64,000 nt of DNA from positions 496,001 through 560,000 of the forward strand of contig NZ_JACJVQ010000019.1 in the NCBI RefSeq assembly GCF_014212135.1, given 5' to 3'. This document shows, piece after piece, positions 59,947 through 64,000 of the stretch (its first letter is position 1; every line of letters starts with the position of its first letter). This DNA comes from Cohnella thailandensis. GTDB taxonomy: Bacteria > Bacillota > Bacilli > Paenibacillales > Paenibacillaceae. The notes under the pieces are model-generated. The model made no database searches and had not been told where the DNA came from. It saw only the letters and a program-made list of their open reading frames with translations. Position numbers and translations under genes: made by a program.

Positions 59947-60693
59947 ATGGTCATTTTAAAAAGCAAGCATGAAATCGAGGCTATCCGCAAGGCATGCCAA
60001 GTGGTGGCTGAATGCCATCGTACAATCGCCCCGCAGATCAAACCGGGCATTACCACCAACGAGATCGAACGCATATTCGAGGACATTATGTTGAAGCACG
60101 GCGCAAAGCCATACCAGAAGGGCTATAAGGGCTATCGATATGCGACCTGCGCCTCCGTCAACGACGTGATCGCGCATGGCTTCCCCAGCAATAAGCCGCT
60201 TGAGGAAGGCGATATCGTGACGATCGACACGGTCGCCGAGCTCGATGGCTGGCTTGGCGATTCGGCCTGGAGTTATGCGGTCGGGCAGATCTCGCCGACG
60301 GCCGAGAAGTTGATGCGTGTCACGAAAGAATGTCTTGACCTGGGAATAGCGCAGGCGAAGCCCGGCAATCGACTCGGCGACGTAACGAGCGCGATTCAGC
60401 GGCATGCGGAATCGCACGGGTTCGGCGTCGTGCGCGACCTCCTCGCCCATGGCATCGGCCGCGACCTGCACGAGGAGCCGACTTACATGCATGTCGGCAA
60501 GCCCGGCAAAGGTCTCCGCATCAAGGAAGGCATGGTTTTTACGATCGAGCCCATGATCACCGAAGGCACCTACTCCATGACAGTCGATCCGGACGGTTGG
60601 ACAGCGCGGACGCTGGACCGCAAGCTGGCCGCCCAATACGAGCATACGATCGCCATCACGGCTGAAGGTCCGCAAATTTTGACTGCGCAATAA
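59947..60693 (+). CDS. map: Type I methionine aminopeptidase
   Basis: Protein of 248 aa. Metal ligands: Asp in IVTIDTVAELDGWLGDSAWS (two), His in LLAHGIGRDLHEEP, Glu in FTIEPMI, Glu in YEHTIAI. It removes initiator methionine. The location in a TetR unit rather than in a ribosomal operon suggests a second paralogue, like Bacillus YflG. AAGGAG lies before the ATG. A TetR and Map pair is not a standard arrangement. Confidence 0.92.
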   Translation: MVILKSKHEIEAIRKACQVVAECHRTIAPQIKPGITTNEIERIFEDIMLKHGAKPYQKGYKGYRYATCASVNDVIAHGFPSNKPLEEGDIVTIDTVAELDGWLGDSAWSYAVGQISPTAEKLMRVTKECLDLGIAQAKPGNRLGDVTSAIQRHAESHGFGVVRDLLAHGIGRDLHEEPTYMHVGKPGKGLRIKEGMVFTIEPMITEGTYSMTVDPDGWTARTLDRKLAAQYEHTIAITAEGPQILTAQ

Positions 60694-60738
60694 GAAAAAA
60701 AGAAGCCGACCAACGAAATGGTCGGCTTCTTTTTTTGA
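60694..60738. terminator. Terminator after map
   Basis: AAAGAAGCCGACCA pairs with TGGTCGGCTTCTTT followed by TTTT, with A-run on the left; serves the convergent gene as well. Confidence 0.9.
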
Positions 60739-60764
60739 CTGAGCTCATAATCAGCTTGTCCTCA

Positions 60765-61631
60765 TTACTTAACTTGAACACTCCCGCCAAGAAATTCATG
60801 GCTATAGATATCAGAGACTTTATCCAGGACACGCTGCGCATATTCTGTAAATTTCAAGGCCGCAACCCGATCTTTCAACAAAAACACTCCGGTCTCATTG
60901 TGGTGTTTGCCGAGTGCTCCCTCATATAATTGGTTGGCGCCATGGGTAGGCGGAGAGGAAAAGAACTTCATAAACAGTTCAAACCATAAGGTCAGACCGG
61001 AATCTTTTCCTTTTTTTAGAGTGTTGTTAATTCCCGGGTCGACGCTGCGAATCTTGATGCCTTCCTTGGCAAGTTGCGGTGCGATGGCTTGAGTCCACAA
61101 CGAAAGCGCCAGCTTTGATGTCGCATAGGGGCCAAACATTTTACGGAAGGTTTTGGGATGCTCCAAGGTATCGATCGTAAACTCCTTCGTAAATTTAAGC
61201 GCCTGCGATGAAGTGTTAATCACCGTTTTTAAGCGGCCGTTTCTCAACAGCTCCATTAATTCCATCAGAATAATATAAGGAACGACCGTCAACAATTCAT
61301 AATGCAATTCGCGGCCTTGTTTCGAATAGCGCAGCTCGCTTAAGCCGCCTCCGGCATTGTTGAACAGAATATCGATCCGCTGCTCCTTGCCTTTGATTTC
61401 GTCCAAAGAGTGTCTCAAGCTGCCATAATCGGTAAGATCCTTTACTTTATAGGCTCGGAGCGATCCTTCTTTAAGTTGAGTTTGGATCAATCTATCGTCC
61501 TTTGGAAAATCCGACCGGATCAAAGCAATCACCTGCCAGTTCTCCGACAGCAGCTTCCGGGTTAATGCCAACCCGATCCCGCTGCTTGCGCCCGTAACCA
61601 GTGCGATATGTTCCCGTGGGTTCGTAATCAA
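60765..61631 (-). CDS. Short-chain dehydrogenase/reductase
   Basis: Protein of 288 aa: LVTGASSGIGLALTRKL cofactor loop, NNAGGG, and the active-site region INTSSQ...GPYATSKLAL (Y-x-x-x-K). TTG start at 61631 with CGGAGGAAG upstream; the frame is open to 61745 but overlaps the next gene. Fits retinol dehydrogenase-like or WW-domain-type SDRs; substrate unknown. Confidence 0.85.
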   Translation of the reverse strand: MITNPREHIALVTGASSGIGLALTRKLLSENWQVIALIRSDFPKDDRLIQTQLKEGSLRAYKVKDLTDYGSLRHSLDEIKGKEQRIDILFNNAGGGLSELRYSKQGRELHYELLTVVPYIILMELMELLRNGRLKTVINTSSQALKFTKEFTIDTLEHPKTFRKMFGPYATSKLALSLWTQAIAPQLAKEGIKIRSVDPGINNTLKKGKDSGLTLWFELFMKFFSSPPTHGANQLYEGALGKHHNETGVFLLKDRVAALKFTEYAQRVLDKVSDIYSHEFLGGSVQVK

Positions 61632-61669
61632 TGGATGTCTTCCTCCGTATTTCAGAATATTCACGTATT

Positions 61670-62668
61670 TTAGTCGGAGGCGGGCAGGAGGATCAATTTG
61701 CCGTGGGCACGCCCACTCTGACTGATTTCGACGGCTGAACGCCATTCGTCGAGTGCGAAAGTCCTGGCGACCGGAATCGTGAACTTGCCGTCTGCTGCGT
61801 ATTGGGCAAAATCGCCTACAACGTCATAACGTGCGGTATGTAATTCACCATAGCTGGCGCGAACGCCAAGTTCAGCGGCTGCGGCGAAATCGCTGACGGT
61901 TAGGACATGCTGGGGATGCCCATTGACGATTTGGACCAGATCTTTCAATGAACCGCTGATTGGCGCGGTATCCAGGGCGAGATCAACCGGCTGCTTCGCA
62001 AGTTCGGCCACCCGTTCGACTATTCCGTCACCGTACGAGGTCACCATCGCTCCCATGGAGCGGAGTTTGTCGGCGTAAGTGGCACCGGCGGTTGCGACCA
62101 CGCGGGCACCGCGCATGAGGGCAATCTGGACGGCGGCGAAGCCTACCGTGGTGCCTGCTCCGTGCACGAGTACGGTCTGACCCGACCTCACCCCGAGGGA
62201 ATCGATGCCTCGGTAGGCGGTTTCGACCGCCATTGGCAGCGCTGCAGCTTGAACAAAGTCGAGTCCGGCCGGCATGCGGAACCAGTAGTACATGATCGCT
62301 TGGTCGGACGCACCGGCGCTCGATCCACTCATGAAATCGGTGCCACCCAGAACGGCATCGCCGATGGCGACATCGGTTACGCCCTCCCCTATTGCGTCTA
62401 CAACCCCTGATACATCCAACCCGATTCCGCGAGGCAAAGGCAGTTGACCGGCAAAGTGTCCTCGGCACGTCACCCAGTCAACCGGATTTAATCCGCAAGC
62501 TCGTACCCTTACGCGAATGCGTCCCGGCCCCGGTTCCGGGATCGCCGCCTCCTCCAAGCGCAAGACATCGGTCGGTTCGCCGTAGTCGTGGAACCGGATT
62601 GTCCGCATGGTTACAGGGCGGGATGCCTGATTCTTCACATCTTGGAAAGTCGTATCTAAGTTATCCAA
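61670..62668 (-). CDS. Zinc-free NADP-dependent alcohol dehydrogenase/quinone oxidoreductase
   Basis: Protein of 332 aa of the MDR family: CGLNPVDWVTCRGHF, GLDVSGVVDAIGEGV, and the nucleotide fold VLVHGAGTTVGFAAVQIALM. No zinc-site Cys/His set is visible, so QOR-like. TTG start with AAAGGAG upstream. Confidence 0.85.
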   Translation of the reverse strand: MDNLDTTFQDVKNQASRPVTMRTIRFHDYGEPTDVLRLEEAAIPEPGPGRIRVRVRACGLNPVDWVTCRGHFAGQLPLPRGIGLDVSGVVDAIGEGVTDVAIGDAVLGGTDFMSGSSAGASDQAIMYYWFRMPAGLDFVQAAALPMAVETAYRGIDSLGVRSGQTVLVHGAGTTVGFAAVQIALMRGARVVATAGATYADKLRSMGAMVTSYGDGIVERVAELAKQPVDLALDTAPISGSLKDLVQIVNGHPQHVLTVSDFAAAAELGVRASYGELHTARYDVVGDFAQYAADGKFTIPVARTFALDEWRSAVEISQSGRAHGKLILLPASD

Positions 62669-62764
62669 TTGAATGCTCCTTTCAGTTTGTTCTGATGGTA
62701 AAGTGTTCTTCGTGATGTCAAACGTCTGAAGAGAAGCCCTGAGCCAGCCGCGAACGGAGAGTGC

Positions 62765-63523
62765 TCAGATCTGGGAGCCCCCTCCGTCGACAGGGAATTC
62801 AGCACCGGTCGTATAGGTGGCCTCAAAGGCTAAAAAGGCTACGGCTTTGGCGACCTCGACCGGATCTCCGAAACGCAGCATGGGGATCTGCTGTTTCATC
62901 TGCGCCTCGGTCTGTTCGGCAGCTTCCTTCGGCATCGACCTCTCTAAGATGCCGGTGTCGATTGGCCCGGGGCTGACCGCGTTGACGCGAATATTTCGCG
63001 GCAACAGCTCGCGGGCCAGGCTGCGCGTCATGGAACGCAGCGCTGCTTTACTGGCTGCGTATGCGCTGATCATCGGGATACCCAATACGTTCGTGATAGA
63101 GGTGGTGAGCACTACGCCGCTTCCTGCGTTCAGGAATGGAGCAAGTTTCTGCACGGTGAAGTACGGTCCTTTGGCGTTGACGGCAAGCAACTCGTCGTAT
63201 ACTTCTTCGGGCATCGAATCGAAGGGGACGTAGCGCGTGATGCCGGCGTTAACGAACAGGGCATCGATCGTGCCGAACTCGGCCTTGACCCGGTCGGCCA
63301 ACTTGTCGATATCCGTCAACGATGCGGCGTCGCTCTGTACCGCTACCGCATTATTGCCGAGTATTTCGCGCGCCGAGTCGAGCGTAGCCTGGGTACGTCC
63401 GGTGATCAGAACGCGCGCTCCTTCCTCCGCTAGAAGCTTCGCCGTCGCGAGGCCAAGACCGCTGCTCCCTCCCGTGATCACGACGTTCTTGCCTGCATAT
63501 TTACTTACTGGATTGTTTTCCAT
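62765..63523 (-). CDS. Short-chain dehydrogenase/reductase
   Basis: Protein of 252 aa: VVITGGSSGLGLATAKLLAE (TGxxxGxG), NAGITRYVP, Y-x-x-x-K in AYAASKAALRS, and VSPGPIDTGI. Classical SDR. GGGAGGAAG lies before the ATG at 63523. Divergent from a TetR gene with a 26-base palindromic operator between, so probably its target. Confidence 0.9.
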   Translation of the reverse strand: MENNPVSKYAGKNVVITGGSSGLGLATAKLLAEEGARVLITGRTQATLDSAREILGNNAVAVQSDAASLTDIDKLADRVKAEFGTIDALFVNAGITRYVPFDSMPEEVYDELLAVNAKGPYFTVQKLAPFLNAGSGVVLTTSITNVLGIPMISAYAASKAALRSMTRSLARELLPRNIRVNAVSPGPIDTGILERSMPKEAAEQTEAQMKQQIPMLRFGDPVEVAKAVAFLAFEATYTTGAEFPVDGGGSQI

Positions 63524-63559
63524 TCTCAACTTCCTCCCTTGGTTTATAACGATTAACCC

Positions 63560-63585
63560 GACAGTGTAGTAAAACCTACACTGTC
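63560..63585. promoter_or_regulatory. Palindromic operator between SDR and TetR genes
   Basis: GACAGTGTAG and CTACACTGTC are perfect inverted arms with TAAAAC between. Typical TetR-type operator in a divergent region. Confidence 0.65.
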
Positions 63586-63724
63586 TGTGCTAATCTTAGC
63601 TAAGAGGTTTGGGATGTACAACCAGTAAACAAGCGTATTCGTGGCTTATCCGACACACGTGCTTATTTGTTGTCCTTTTTTCCCGAAACGAACGGCTAAC
63701 CCATATATCCCAAGAGAGAGGAAG

Positions 63725-64000
63725 ATGCATAACATGCTCACTCGTACAGAAGATCCCCGTGTGAAACGGACGCGTCAACTATTAATGCAAGCTTTTATGG
63801 AATTGCTTGAGCAGAAGAAAAATGTCTCTTCTATTTCCGTACAAGATATCACGGCTTACGCAACCGTAAATCGCTCCACGTTCTATGCGCATTTTGAAGA
63901 CAAATTCGCATTTCTTGAGAGCTGGATGAGGGAGAAATTCAAAGAGAAGCTGCAGGATGAGCTGCCTAATGCTGCATTATCCGATATAGGAAGCCTGCGA
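63725..64000 (+). CDS. TetR-family regulator, cut by the window end
   Basis: First 92 codons: VQDITAYATVNRSTFYAHFEDKFAFLE is a TetR HTH with the FYAHFEDK signature. It continues beyond the window. The start is the ATG at 63725 (AGAGAGG upstream) or that at 63734. Likely repressor of the divergent SDR gene through the palindrome at 63560. Confidence 0.85.
   Translation, partial: MHNMLTRTEDPRVKRTRQLLMQAFMELLEQKKNVSSISVQDITAYATVNRSTFYAHFEDKFAFLESWMREKFKEKLQDELPNAALSDIGSLR

Overview
The window looks like a chromosomal segment of an endospore-forming, moderately GC-rich Gram-positive bacterium of the Paenibacillaceae (Paenibacillus/Cohnella-like). The reasons are three gerA-type germination clusters, HelD, CcpN/YqfL, XerS, the monothiol bacilliredoxin YtxJ/BrxC, many strong AGGAGG ribosome sites, frequent GTG/TTG starts and ydaO-type and cobalamin riboswitches. 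No tRNA, rRNA, CRISPR array or intact insertion sequence was seen.

Layout. 1-4800: CobW-type metal GTPase, then germination operon 1 (gerAB-gerAA-gerAC). 4800-10600: NlpC/P60 peptidase, a small protein behind a LexA-like box, universal stress protein behind an FNR/CRP-like palindrome, HelD, a membrane metallophosphoesterase and a PAP2 phosphatase. 10600-13200: a gluconeogenesis-control trio (CcpN, PPDK regulatory protein, GlpX). 13200-20400: a signalling block (OmpR-type regulator plus hybrid kinase, divergent chemoreceptor, small LuxR-type protein, second kinase/regulator pair). 20400-22800: GluQ, HD phosphohydrolase, GNAT. 22900-28030: germination locus 2, in which gerAA-gerAC converge on a three-gene minus-strand operon (internally duplicated membrane protein, YflT-like protein, gerAB). 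28200-33000: GH18 hydrolase, phosphotransferase, XerS, thiamine-binding protein, lipoprotein. 33200-37080: NrdR boxes plus cobalamin riboswitch upstream of nrdIEF. 37090-42820: LysR/MFS pair, c-di-AMP riboswitch plus KimA, UppP. 42940-46680: germination locus 3 (CBO0543-like protein, gerAA, gerAC), which ends in a truncated small gene and has no gerAB.

From about 46680 the character changes. Gene density drops, broken genes appear (DUF3888-like fragment, N-terminally deleted SDR fused to an AraC remnant) and the content is accessory: a TetR regulon with two identical operators, a DUF4871 lipoprotein, a nosDLYF-like copper-insertion/ABC cassette with cytochrome c, a FixH-like lipoprotein and a NarL-type regulator but no nosZ and no kinase, then oxidoreductases with TetR regulators up to the right edge, where a TetR gene is cut off.

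How parts work together. The three Ger clusters would give the spore several germinant receptors. The nrd leader would integrate dNTP status (NrdR) and B12 supply (riboswitch) to set class Ib ribonucleotide reductase. KimA potassium uptake would be shut off by c-di-AMP. CcpN, the PPDK regulator and GlpX form a coherent gluconeogenic switch. All functions are inferred from recognisable family motifs in the translated sequence; no database search was run.
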